From assembly GCA_934408585.1 (NCBI GenBank), contig CAKRVA010000007.1, positions 1 through 64,000 of the forward strand: a DNA stretch of 64,000 bases, in the 5' to 3' direction. The stretch is from an uncultured Lachnospiraceae bacterium (lineage in GTDB: Bacteria > Bacillota > Clostridia > Lachnospirales > Lachnospiraceae). This document shows, piece after piece, positions 35,622-43,829 of this stretch. Every line of letters begins with the position of its first letter. The stretch's first letter is position 1. The notes under the pieces were generated by a model, which worked only from the letters and a program-made list of their open reading frames with translations, did no database searches and had not been told where the DNA came from. The translations under genes were made by a program, and so were the position numbers.

Positions 35622-36467
35622 ATGAGTAAGAAAATTATCGTTACCGGATGTAACGGACAATTAGGAAGAGCAATTAATCTTGAGCTTCAGGGGAACCCGG
35701 AGCTAGAGTTTGTAAATACCGATGTGGCAGAGCTTGATATTACAAATATTGATAAGGTTATGGAACTGGCAAGAGAAGTAAAGCCTTATGCAATTATTAA
35801 CTGTGCAGCGCATACGGCAGTAGATGCCTGCGAAACGGATGTGGATAACGCCTATCGGATTAATGCAATCGGACCACGCAATTTAAGTATTGCAGCTACG
35901 GAAACCGGTGCCAAAATGGTTCATATTTCTACGGATTATGTTTTTGACGGCAAAGGAACAAGACCATATCTTGAGTTTGATACTCCAAATCCGCAGGGAG
36001 TATATGGAGCAACCAAGCTGCAGGGTGAGAACATGGTAAAGCAGTTTGCAGACCGCTTCTTTATTTTCAGAACTGCATGGCTTTATGGAGATGGTAAGAA
36101 TTTTGTAAAAACAATGCTTCGGCTTTCAGAAACAAATGAAGAGGTAAAAGTAGTCTGTGATCAGGTAGGAAGTCCAACCAGCACGAAAGAGCTGGCAGGT
36201 GCGATTGCACATTTACTGTTTACTGAAAATTACGGACTGTTTCATGCAACATGCGAGGGAGATTGTTCCTGGGCAGAATTTACCGAAGAAATTTTCCGCC
36301 TGGCAGGAAAGAGCACACGGGTAAAACACATTACCTCAGAAGAATTTGGAGCAAAGGCACCAAGACCTGCCTACTCCATTCTGGAAAATTACATGCTGAA
36401 GCTTACATCCGATTATCGTTTTGCGGATTGGCATGATGCAATTGAGACTTACATCAGAGGTTTATAA
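35622..36467 (+). CDS. rfbD: dTDP-4-dehydrorhamnose reductase
   Basis: 281 residues from the ATG at 35622, with GAAAGGG 11 bases upstream; a TTG at 35616 is the alternative. A short-chain reductase making dTDP-L-rhamnose. Motifs: IVTGCNGQLGRAINLEL (NADPH site), NCAAHTAVDACETD, STDYVFDGKGTRPYLE and the catalytic YGATKLQGE (Tyr-xxx-Lys). Other dTDP-rhamnose genes (rfbA, B, C) are not in the window. The next gene starts one base after its stop. Confidence 0.93.
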   Translation: MSKKIIVTGCNGQLGRAINLELQGNPELEFVNTDVAELDITNIDKVMELAREVKPYAIINCAAHTAVDACETDVDNAYRINAIGPRNLSIAATETGAKMVHISTDYVFDGKGTRPYLEFDTPNPQGVYGATKLQGENMVKQFADRFFIFRTAWLYGDGKNFVKTMLRLSETNEEVKVVCDQVGSPTSTKELAGAIAHLLFTENYGLFHATCEGDCSWAEFTEEIFRLAGKSTRVKHITSEEFGAKAPRPAYSILENYMLKLTSDYRFADWHDAIETYIRGL

Positions 36468-36468
36468 A

Positions 36469-36936
36469 ATGACATTTTTAACAGACTTGGTTCACAACGG
36501 AATTTTTATGTCAGCCATAATCGGATGGCTGATTGCACAAATATTAAAGACCATCATTCATATGATTTTAAATAAGAAGTTTGTCGCAGAACGAATGGTA
36601 GGCGGTGGCGGAATGCCGAGTTCTCACTCCGCAACGGTCTGTGCACTTGCAACGGCAACCGGAATTCACTTTGGTGGCGGAAGCTATGAATTTGCTCTTG
36701 CAGCAATTCTTGCCGTGGTTGTTATGTATGATGCCATGGGTGTACGTCAGGAAACCGGTAAACAGGGCAAGGTTTTAAATGAAATGATGGAAATTTTTAC
36801 CCAGATGGGGAAGGACATCGATGCTGAGAAAGCATTTAAGGAATTTGTGGGACATACCCCACTGCAGGTGCTTATGGGAGCATTACTCGGTATCTTGATA
36901 GCAGTCATTGTATGCAACATGAATTTTTTCATGTAG
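36469..36936 (+). CDS. Divergent PAP2 family membrane protein (DUF212, YuiD-like)
   Basis: 155 residues from the ATG at 36469, eight bases after AGAGG. Earlier in-frame ATGs lie inside rfbD. The family signature GGGGMPSSHSATVCALATATG and the later DAMGVRQETGKQGKVLN are plain, with about four membrane segments. It belongs to the acid phosphatase/vanadium haloperoxidase-related group (COG1963). A lipid-phosphate phosphatase role is suggested by the family but unproven. Confidence 0.88.
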   Translation: MTFLTDLVHNGIFMSAIIGWLIAQILKTIIHMILNKKFVAERMVGGGGMPSSHSATVCALATATGIHFGGGSYEFALAAILAVVVMYDAMGVRQETGKQGKVLNEMMEIFTQMGKDIDAEKAFKEFVGHTPLQVLMGALLGILIAVIVCNMNFFM

Positions 36937-36978
36937 TAGATAAAAACAGAAAACACATATTTTTAAAAGGAGATTTTT

Positions 36979-38043
36979 ATGCAAAAAGTAGCATTGATTA
37001 CAGGTATTACAGGTCAGGACGGTTCCTATCTTGCAGAGTTCCTGCTTGAGAAGGGCTATGAGGTACATGGTTTGGTGCGCCGTCACAGTATCAGCAATAC
37101 AGCACGTATTGATCATATTTTGAATTCAAAGTATAACAAAGTGAAATTTTTCCTGCATTTTGCAGATACAACGGATTCCAGCAACCTTATGAGACTGATT
37201 CGTGAAATCCGTCCGGATGAGGTTTATAACCTTGCGGCACAGTCCCATGTTGGGGTTTCCTTCGAGGTTCCGGAATATACAGCAGAAGCAACAGGTGTAA
37301 GTACCCTGAAGCTGCTGGAGGCAATCCGTGTAAACGGCGGAAATTGTAAATACTATCAGGCATCTACTTCCGAATTATTCGGAGGACTTCCGGAGACAGC
37401 TCCACAGAGCGAAAAGACTCCATTTTATCCAAAGAGTCCTTATGGTGCTGCAAAATTATATTCTTACTGGATTACCGTAAACTATAGAGAATCCTATGAT
37501 ATGTTTGCATGCAACGGTATTCTCTTTAACCATGAGTCACCAAGACGTGGTGAGAATTTTGTTACCCGTAAAATTACCATAGCAGTTGCAAGCATTATGG
37601 CAGGAAAGCAGGAAAAGCTTTCCTTAGGAAATATGAATGCGAAGCGTGACTGGGGATTTGCAGGAGATTACGTAAAGGGAATGTGGATGATGCTTCAGCA
37701 GGACAAGCCGGGTGATTATGTTCTTGCAACCAATGAAACACATACCGTTCGTGAATTTGTAGAAGAGGCTTTCAAGCAGGTTGGTGTTACAATTCGCTGG
37801 GAAGGCACCGGAGCAGATGAAAAGGGTTATGATGCAGAAACCGGTAAACTCCTGGTAGATGTAAATCCGGAGTTCTATCGTCCGGCAGAGGTTGAATTCC
37901 TCTGGGGTGATTGCACAAAGGCAGAAAAAGAACTTGGCTGGAAGCGTGATATTGATTTCAAAGCACTTGTAGCAATGATGATGGATTCTGATATGAAAGA
38001 AATCGCAGGAGTAGGCTGCGAAGAATTTAAAAACCGTAAATGA
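36979..38043 (+). CDS. gmd: GDP-mannose 4,6-dehydratase
   Basis: A 354-residue extended short-chain dehydrogenase/reductase making GDP-4-keto-6-deoxymannose, the first step to GDP-L-fucose. Motifs: ALITGITGQDGSYLAEFLL (NADP site), LVRRHSISNT, YNLAAQSHVGVSFE, the catalytic YGAAKLYSYW, NGILFNHESPRRGENFVTRK and LGNMNAKRDWGFAGDYV. AAAGGAG precedes the ATG. The product is the substrate of Fcl, encoded two genes on. Confidence 0.97.
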   Translation: MQKVALITGITGQDGSYLAEFLLEKGYEVHGLVRRHSISNTARIDHILNSKYNKVKFFLHFADTTDSSNLMRLIREIRPDEVYNLAAQSHVGVSFEVPEYTAEATGVSTLKLLEAIRVNGGNCKYYQASTSELFGGLPETAPQSEKTPFYPKSPYGAAKLYSYWITVNYRESYDMFACNGILFNHESPRRGENFVTRKITIAVASIMAGKQEKLSLGNMNAKRDWGFAGDYVKGMWMMLQQDKPGDYVLATNETHTVREFVEEAFKQVGVTIRWEGTGADEKGYDAETGKLLVDVNPEFYRPAEVEFLWGDCTKAEKELGWKRDIDFKALVAMMMDSDMKEIAGVGCEEFKNRK

Positions 38044-39731
38044 TTTCTGTAATTTGTATATTTCTTTATATGTTCATAACCTGCTACATTCTCGGTTTGG
38101 GTATATGGAATGTAATGGCAGGAAAGCAGCTGCAGGCGGAAAAAACCATCCGGACAACAACAGGGTGTGTTTACACGGGTATCGTTTTTGCTATGGCATA
38201 TGCACAGATTTTCAGCTTGTTTTATAAAGTTGGTCTGTATGCCAATTTAGGATTGCTTGTTCTGTGTATCATAAGTGTGTTTGTTTGGCGGAAAGAATTT
38301 CTGGATGAAGGAAAACGCCTTAAAAATGAATTTTCAATAGGAAGAGCAGTGAGTATTGCATTGCTCTTCTTACTGTTTGCGTATGGGACATCACGGGGGA
38401 TTCTCCACTACGATACCGGACTTTATCATGCACAGAGCATTCGATGGATGGAAGAGTACGGAATTGTAAAAGGGCTTGGAAATTTACATACCCGTCTGGC
38501 ATATAATAGTGCATCCTTTGCGTTTTCGGCACTGTATAGTCTGGCATTTTTAGGGGGACAGTCCTTCCATTGTGGTGCAGGATTCCTGGCATTTTTATTG
38601 GCAGCAGTCTGCATGAACCGTTTTTGGAAAAACGGGCGGTCAGGAATACAGCTTTCCGATTTTGCAAGGCTGACCGCGGTATATTATCTTTTCAATATTT
38701 TTGATGAAATGATTTCGCCGGCATCGGATTATTTTATGGTACTTTTGGTATTTTATTTAATTATCCGATGGCTGGAGCTTTTGGAGAAAGAAAAATCAGA
38801 AGATTTTTATTTTGGTTATGCGATGCTTTCGGTATTGGGTGTAGCAGTTGTTACCGTTAAGCTTTCCGGTGCAGTGATTTTGCTGTTAGCTATTATGCCG
38901 GCATTTCGAATGATACAGAAGAAATCATGGGGCGATATTGGGAAGTTCCTTACAGCAGGAATTGCAGTATTGGTGCCTTTTCTAATTAGGAATGTATTGC
39001 TTTCCGGCTGGCTGGTTTATCCATTTACTGCGATTGATTTATTTCGGACGCCCTATAAAATTCCAAAGGGAGTTGCAGAGTATGACAGCAGGGAAATTAA
39101 AGTCTGGGGTAGAGGCTATTCTGATGTAACAAAATATTCCGAACGCATGAGCCAGTGGTTTCCTGACTGGTTTCAACAACTGGATGGAACGAATAAAATA
39201 TTTTTTCTGTTGGCAATCTTTGGGATTTTTTGTTTTATAGGTATTCTCATCTGGACGATATGGAAAAAGAAAAAAGAAAATGTACCATATCTGCTTGTTC
39301 TTTTTACCGTGTCCGGATGTTTTCTTTTTTGGATGTTTACTTCGCCGCTGATTCGGTACGGATGTGTTTTTTTATGGCTCACAGCAGTTTTAAATCTCGG
39401 AATGATTTATACAAGGCTGATAGCACCAAAAGAGAAAGGAAGAATTGCAATCGTAGTATTTCTTGTGATAGGATGTTATAAGATATGGAACTTTGTTGGA
39501 GAAAATATCAGGAGCTTTACGCCGGAATATTTTTTACTTCAAAAGGATTATGAGAATTTTGAAACCATAGATTATGACATTCATGGATATACGTTTTACT
39601 ATCCGAAGGAGGGTGACCGCACGGGCTATGAGGATTTTCCCGCAGCACCGCAGAAAGCTTCCGATTCCCTGTTTCTCGGAGAACAGATAAAAGATGGCTT
39701 TGCCTCACAGGAAAATGAGGCTCCAGAATAG
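38040..39731 (+). CDS. Polytopic membrane protein, putative surface-polysaccharide glycosyltransferase or polymerase
   Basis: 563 residues with about 11-13 hydrophobic segments between residues 1 and 490, then a soluble C-terminus. It starts within the gmd stop (ATGA overlap), so it is translationally coupled. A periplasmic-loop-like motif GILHYDTGLYHAQSIRWMEEYG in the first half recalls GT-C-fold or O-antigen polymerase-type proteins, including the LIC_10190 family, but I see no decisive catalytic signature. Its place between gmd and fcl points to a fucose-containing polymer; the function is inferred. Confidence 0.75.
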   Translation: MISVICIFLYMFITCYILGLGIWNVMAGKQLQAEKTIRTTTGCVYTGIVFAMAYAQIFSLFYKVGLYANLGLLVLCIISVFVWRKEFLDEGKRLKNEFSIGRAVSIALLFLLFAYGTSRGILHYDTGLYHAQSIRWMEEYGIVKGLGNLHTRLAYNSASFAFSALYSLAFLGGQSFHCGAGFLAFLLAAVCMNRFWKNGRSGIQLSDFARLTAVYYLFNIFDEMISPASDYFMVLLVFYLIIRWLELLEKEKSEDFYFGYAMLSVLGVAVVTVKLSGAVILLLAIMPAFRMIQKKSWGDIGKFLTAGIAVLVPFLIRNVLLSGWLVYPFTAIDLFRTPYKIPKGVAEYDSREIKVWGRGYSDVTKYSERMSQWFPDWFQQLDGTNKIFFLLAIFGIFCFIGILIWTIWKKKKENVPYLLVLFTVSGCFLFWMFTSPLIRYGCVFLWLTAVLNLGMIYTRLIAPKEKGRIAIVVFLVIGCYKIWNFVGENIRSFTPEYFLLQKDYENFETIDYDIHGYTFYYPKEGDRTGYEDFPAAPQKASDSLFLGEQIKDGFASQENEAPE

Positions 39732-39749
39732 ATAAGAAAACAGAAAGGT

Positions 39750-40706
39750 ATGGAAAACGATATGATGGAAAAAACAGATAAGATTTATGTTGCCGGTCAC
39801 AGAGGTCTGGTTGGAAGTGCAATTGTACGTAACCTTCAGGCAAAGGGATATACGAATGTGATTGGCAGAACTCACAAAGAACTCGATTTGACCAATCAGC
39901 AGCAGGTAAGAGATTTCTTTGAAGCAGAAAGACCGGATGTAGTTGTATTGGCAGCAGCCAAGGTTGGTGGAATCAATGCCAACAACACAACTCCTGCAGA
40001 GTTTGCCTATGAGAATATGCAGATTCAGTGTAACGTGATTGAATGCTGCCACAGATATAAAGTAAAGAAGCTTCTTTTCCTTGGAAGTACCTGTATTTAT
40101 CCGAAAATGGCACCACAGCCGATCCCAGAGGATGCTTTATTGACAGGTCCGCTTGAAACAACAAATGAAGCATATGCAATTGCTAAGATTTCAGGACTTG
40201 AGATGTGTAAGTTCTATAAGAGACAGTACGGTGATGACTTTATCAGCTGTATGCCGACCAATCTTTACGGACCACATGATAATTATGATTTGCAGGGCTC
40301 CCATGTTATGCCGGCAATGATTCGTAAATTCCATGAAGCAAAAGAAAATCAATCTCCAACCGTTGAATTATGGGGAACAGGAACACCACTTCGTGAGTTT
40401 TTATATGTAGATGATATGGCAGATGCCTGCGTATTTCTTCTCGAGAATTATAGCGGAGAACAGCATGTCAATATCGGAACCGGTAAGGAAGTGACCATCA
40501 AGGAGCTTGCAGAAACTGTAAAAGAAGTTGTAGGCTATCAGGGAGAAATTATCTGGAATAAGGATATGCCGGATGGTACACCGAGAAAACTTACAAATGT
40601 AGATAAGCTCCATGGACTTGGATGGACACATAAGGTAGAGTTAAGAGAAGGCGTGCAGCTTGCATATGACTGGTTCCGTGAGAACGTACAGAATGCGAGA
40701 ATGTAA
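39750..40706 (+). CDS. fcl: GDP-L-fucose synthase
   Basis: An epimerase/reductase of up to 318 residues converting GDP-4-keto-6-deoxymannose to GDP-L-fucose. Motifs: IYVAGHRGLVGSAIVRNL (NADP site), AAAKVGGINANNTTPAEF, LFLGSTCIYPKMAPQPI, the catalytic YAIAKISGLEMC and PTNLYGPHDNYDL. Three ATGs (39750, 39762, 39765) are possible. The only ribosome site, GAAAGG, is too near the first, so 39762 is a real alternative. With gmd it completes GDP-fucose synthesis from GDP-mannose. Confidence 0.96.
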   Translation: MENDMMEKTDKIYVAGHRGLVGSAIVRNLQAKGYTNVIGRTHKELDLTNQQQVRDFFEAERPDVVVLAAAKVGGINANNTTPAEFAYENMQIQCNVIECCHRYKVKKLLFLGSTCIYPKMAPQPIPEDALLTGPLETTNEAYAIAKISGLEMCKFYKRQYGDDFISCMPTNLYGPHDNYDLQGSHVMPAMIRKFHEAKENQSPTVELWGTGTPLREFLYVDDMADACVFLLENYSGEQHVNIGTGKEVTIKELAETVKEVVGYQGEIIWNKDMPDGTPRKLTNVDKLHGLGWTHKVELREGVQLAYDWFRENVQNARM

Positions 40707-40747
40707 GCACAGCAATATTCGTAGAAGAATATCAATATAAGAAGTGA

Positions 40748-40787
40748 AAGACGCATTCCACAAAATGTGGGATTGCGTCTTTTTTTA
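40748..40787 (+). terminator. Rho-independent terminator after the nucleotide-sugar cluster
   Basis: A stem with base AGACGCA/TGCGTCT and an imperfect upper part closes near 40764 and is followed by eight T. Confidence 0.85.
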
Positions 40788-40824
40788 TTTTATAATAATT
40801 TGCAAACATCTCTTTTTCTTCTTT

Positions 40825-41095
40825 ATACCCTCTTTTCCTTTACAGTTTGGGTATTTTCTGCGCATTTTTTCATTTATGCCCGCTAAGTCTGTACATTGTG
40901 GGTATATAAAACTTATTTTCTTATTTCTACCCTCGCACCATCTCAGATTTAGGGTTTTTTCATGTTTTTTGTTCCTCTATACCCTCGCCAAATCCAATCT
41001 CTGGGTATTTTCCAGCATTTTCTCCGCATATACCCTCACCTCCTCCAATTCCTGGGTGTGTTTTAACAATTTCTTTTCCTATACCCCCGCACCAC
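40825..41095. repeat. 51-bp imperfect tandem repeat array with inverted ATACCC/GGGTAT ends
   Basis: Five full units start at 40825, 40876, 40927, 40979 and 41030 (51, 51, 52, 51 and 51 bp), and a sixth starts at 41081 but degenerates after about 15 bp. Each unit opens with ATACCC (or a one-base variant) and has GGGTAT, GGGTTT or GGGTGT about 25 bases in, so each could fold as a small hairpin. The rest of each unit is pyrimidine-rich on the plus strand. Units share only part of their bases. The 52-bp unit shifts the reading phase, so this is not a protein repeat. Confidence 0.85.
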
Positions 41096-41151
41096 CAAAG
41101 ACATCATTTCCGCTTGTCATACTGTGTATATTTATCATACCCAAAAAGAAA

Positions 41152-41871
41152 ATGGAATGCGGCAACAGAAATCCTCTTTTGGGAGATTGGAAAGTTACCA
41201 GAGTGGTACAGGGAGATTATAAATCATGTCGTAGAAAGCAATATTTAGGAAGTGAAATTGGACGATGTATTTCAATTATGCCAGATAGTATTTCAGATAG
41301 TAGAACATTAGAAGAGGCAAAACAGGACAATAAAGTTATTTATGATTTTTCATATGAAAAATATGATATATCCGAGTGGGATTTAACCAATGAGGAAAAA
41401 GAACGTGAATTCCAAGTAAAATATTGGTGGTCACCAATTGATATAGGATTTAGAGCAGATAAAATGTATGAGTATCGGTTTTATGCAAAAGAAGAGTCAC
41501 CATACAGTTTTTTCATTGGTCAAGACTTTGATGTTTTATGGTTTGAACAAGAGGGAAAAGAGTATTTAATACAGTGGTTTCCAGGTGGATGTTACATTCT
41601 TGAAAGAGTGAAATGCCAGAAGACCACTAAAATATGGGGGGAGTGGCTGATTGACTATATAGTCAGCGAGAAAGAGGGAGTGATAAGACCAAATCTGGAT
41701 TATATAGAGGAATATGGTCAAGTCTATACTTTTATGCCCAGAAGGGTTGGAATAAATAAACAGGAATTTCAGGCATCCTATACTTCTCATAAAGTGAACC
41801 GTATAAACTTTGAAAAAGAAAATCATATCCGAGAGGGACTTTGGTATTTGCTTAAGAGAATACCGGAATGA
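41152..41871 (+). CDS. Hypothetical protein, probably missing its original N-terminus
   Basis: 239 residues from the ATG at 41152. The open frame continues upstream to 40744, but that part is only a reading of the tandem repeats and the terminator before them. The start has no convincing Shine-Dalgarno, only an A-rich AAAAAGAAA. The protein opens directly with NPLLGDWKVTRVVQGDYKSC, which looks like the start of a domain usually placed after a signal peptide. Trp and Tyr are frequent (YWWSPIDIGFRADKMYEYRFY). No membrane segment is visible. I recognise no family. It may be a 5'-truncated pseudogene. Confidence 0.55.
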   Translation: MECGNRNPLLGDWKVTRVVQGDYKSCRRKQYLGSEIGRCISIMPDSISDSRTLEEAKQDNKVIYDFSYEKYDISEWDLTNEEKEREFQVKYWWSPIDIGFRADKMYEYRFYAKEESPYSFFIGQDFDVLWFEQEGKEYLIQWFPGGCYILERVKCQKTTKIWGEWLIDYIVSEKEGVIRPNLDYIEEYGQVYTFMPRRVGINKQEFQASYTSHKVNRINFEKENHIREGLWYLLKRIPE

Positions 41872-41875
41872 TATT

Positions 41876-41912
41876 AGAATATGGGAAGTTTTTACTTCCC
41901 ATATTCTATTTT
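41876..41912 (+). terminator. Terminator after the hypothetical gene
   Basis: A perfect 13-bp stem AGAATATGGGAAG/CTTCCCATATTCT with a six-base loop (41889-41894) and a short T-rich tail. Confidence 0.82.
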
Positions 41913-42054
41913 ACTTTATAGGAAATTTTTCAAATGGTTAAAAGCAGTGCAAATGAACTGGAAATAAAAAATGACATGACAAAAGAGTGAAAGACGCAGA
42001 TACAACGAAAAGATGGATTGTAATCTATTCACAACATAATTTCAGAACAAACGC

Positions 42055-42084
42055 TTGACACTGTAAATAAGGTTGGAGTATCAT
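42055..42084 (+). promoter_or_regulatory. Sigma-A-type promoter of the secreted-protein gene
   Basis: A perfect TTGACA at 42055-42060, an 18-bp spacer and TATCAT at 42079-42084, about 70 bp before the start at 42153. Confidence 0.6.
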
Positions 42085-42152
42085 ACACTACGGAATATAA
42101 ATAGAGAATGTCCGATTTTTCATACAAAGATATGTATCAGGAGAGAGAAAAA

Positions 42153-43181
42153 ATGAAGAAACAAGTAGTGAAGAGCATTATTGCTGTAGTGGGAGTAGTT
42201 GCATTGTCACTCGGAATGATACCGGGAGGCATAGCAGAAAGTGCTGGAATTGTAACGGAAAGTAGAGCTGCTGGGGAGTATGAGATTAGTGCGAAACTAG
42301 ATGTTGATAGTTATAATACTGATGAAGAGAAAGTTAACTATTTAATTGGTTTAGCAAGCAGCGTAGGGTTACCTAAACTAGAAAATGGCATACCGGAAGA
42401 GATAAAACAAGCCTTTCAGAAAGCAGCAGATGCTGGAAAACTTGGAGTATATAAGGATGGTAAGATACCGGGTGCAGAAACGTTTAACAGAGGGCAGGGT
42501 GCCGTATACCTGATTGGATATACTATTGACCAAGGACCTGACTATAAAGAGTATAAATATTTTGCGTTAGTACATCGTGAAAATGCGAGTGAACCGGAAG
42601 CGTGGCAGGATGGACCTTTGGTGATTAGCATAGATTACAATATTGATGGTACGTATACATATAGTTATGATTATAATTCGGTTTCGCTACAGGCTGATCC
42701 GGAGTATTACCTGTTTACCATTAATAACGGTACATCAACGTCATCAACGTCATCGGATATACCTACACATGCATACGAGCATCAGCATACATATGAATGG
42801 AAAATACTTACGGATCCGACAATTGATAAGGATGGAATTTATGCATATATCTGTTCATGCGGTGATATTAAGGAAAAACAGCCGATTTCTGCTGCACAGG
42901 TATTTGTAAAAGGACTTTACGGAAAAGTGAAAGACGCGCCACAAAATAGTACGGTTACATATGATGCAAAATCATGGAGCACCATTTCCGATTACTTGCT
43001 TAAGAAAATGGCAGAAAGAGAGGATGTAACGGTTACCATCCAATTCCAGTATCAAAGGAACAATTATGAAATTACATTTCCGGCAGGAACGGATTATACA
43101 GAGGTATTAAATGATACCGAGAATATGTACGGTTTCTTTGGAATTGCTAAGATACTTGGATTAGAAGTAAAAGCATTATAA
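42153..43181 (+). CDS. Secreted protein of unknown function
   Basis: 342 residues from the ATG at 42153, eight bases after AGGAGAG. The upstream in-frame ATG at 42108 would put 15 charged residues before the signal. The signal peptide (KKQVVKSIIAVVGVVALSLG, then a region with Ala before GEYEIS) suggests export. A His/Cys module follows in the middle (HAYEHQHTYEWKI, then YAYICSCGDIKEKQP), like short repeats seen in Lachnospiraceae surface proteins. The C-terminus (STISDYLLKKMAEREDVTVTI, ending MYGFFGIAKILGLEVKAL) is a recurrent tail in such proteins as I recall them. No catalytic motif seen. Confidence 0.75.
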   Translation: MKKQVVKSIIAVVGVVALSLGMIPGGIAESAGIVTESRAAGEYEISAKLDVDSYNTDEEKVNYLIGLASSVGLPKLENGIPEEIKQAFQKAADAGKLGVYKDGKIPGAETFNRGQGAVYLIGYTIDQGPDYKEYKYFALVHRENASEPEAWQDGPLVISIDYNIDGTYTYSYDYNSVSLQADPEYYLFTINNGTSTSSTSSDIPTHAYEHQHTYEWKILTDPTIDKDGIYAYICSCGDIKEKQPISAAQVFVKGLYGKVKDAPQNSTVTYDAKSWSTISDYLLKKMAEREDVTVTIQFQYQRNNYEITFPAGTDYTEVLNDTENMYGFFGIAKILGLEVKAL

Positions 43182-43206
43182 AATATAATAGTGTATAAAT
43201 GAGATG

Positions 43207-43254
43207 AACCTTCAGAGAAATATCAGATATTATGATATTCTTCTGGAGGTTTTT
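43207..43254 (+). terminator. Terminator after the secreted-protein gene
   Basis: A long imperfect stem (AACCTTCAGAGAAATATCA against TGATATTCTTCTGGAGGTT, with a few mismatches) ends in a run of five T. Confidence 0.8.
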
Positions 43255-43469
43255 AGATTTTGTCTCTAATAACAAATATCCTGTAACTTTTAGAAAGATT
43301 ACAAGGAAATACTCTGAGAAACTTATTCCAATAATTACAAAAGTTGACAAAAATCACATAGAAAATGACAATACACTAGATAATGTAGTGCATCATCACT
43401 ATACTTGTATTAGACGAAATCTTATCTATTTGCGTAGTGAAAACGCGCCGATATTTACCATCGTCACAT
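43255..43469. other. AT-rich stretch with no recognisable gene
   Basis: About 215 bp between a terminator and a transposase relic. An open frame covers it on the plus strand but has no ribosome site and reads across into the antisense of the relic. I see no RNA gene or clear repeat. Confidence 0.5.
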
Positions 43470-43757
43470 TTATCCCATGTGGTTATGGGCGCATTTGTCT
43501 TCATCCGGTGAATCAGATTTTTTATCAACAACAATATCGGGATGTGGGGTCATAAAATTTCTGTTGTAGAAGGAAATATGCTGGATAATCAAAGCCCACA
43601 GAAAAGCGCGCAAAGGGTATTTACGGGTTCTGCCCGTTGATGCATAGAAATGGTTGCGAAAAGCGACCGGAATAATTTCATCGAGGTCGATATGTTGTTC
43701 TAATAGAGAAAGAAATGCAGGTTTGTCATTTTCAAATTTATTTTGATTTAGTAACAA
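43470..43757 (-). pseudogene. Transposase relic with internal deletion and lost C-terminus
   Basis: A 95-codon minus-strand frame starting at TTG 43757. Residues 1-59 (FLSLLEQHIDLDEIIPVAFRN, FYASTGRTRKYPLRAFLWAL) look like the N-terminus of an IS1182/IS4-like transposase. Residues 60-88 (ISFYNRNFMTPHPDIVVDKK, SDSPDEDK) look like a stretch from further along such a protein, so the two pieces were joined by a deletion near 43580. The rest is absent. The relic cannot be active. The family name rests on memory of similar proteins. Confidence 0.7.
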
Positions 43758-43783
43758 AAAAATGCCGTATTTATGCGGCCTGT

Positions 43784-43800
43784 GGCGTTTCGCAAACGCC
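43784..43800. repeat. Small perfect hairpin beside the transposase relic
   Basis: GGCGTTT-CGC-AAACGCC, 7 bp of stem. It lies just upstream of the relic's start on the minus strand, so it may be leftover insertion-sequence leader, and it lies 30 bp before the next gene on the plus strand. Confidence 0.55.
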
Positions 43801-43829
43801 TAACTACTACTTTATAATACGAGGAACAA

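Noticed and set aside
40825..41095. CRISPR array
   Set aside because: Units are contiguous and diverge along most of their length. There is no invariant repeat alternating with unrelated spacers, and no cas gene nearby.
40744..41151. N-terminal 136 codons of the long frame ending at 41871
   Set aside because: This is a translation of the terminator and the 51-bp repeats. Units 1-3 and 4-6 are read in different phases, so it is not a selected protein sequence.
43232..43555. 107-codon plus-strand frame
   Set aside because: It starts inside a terminator and ends antisense to the transposase relic; no ribosome site.
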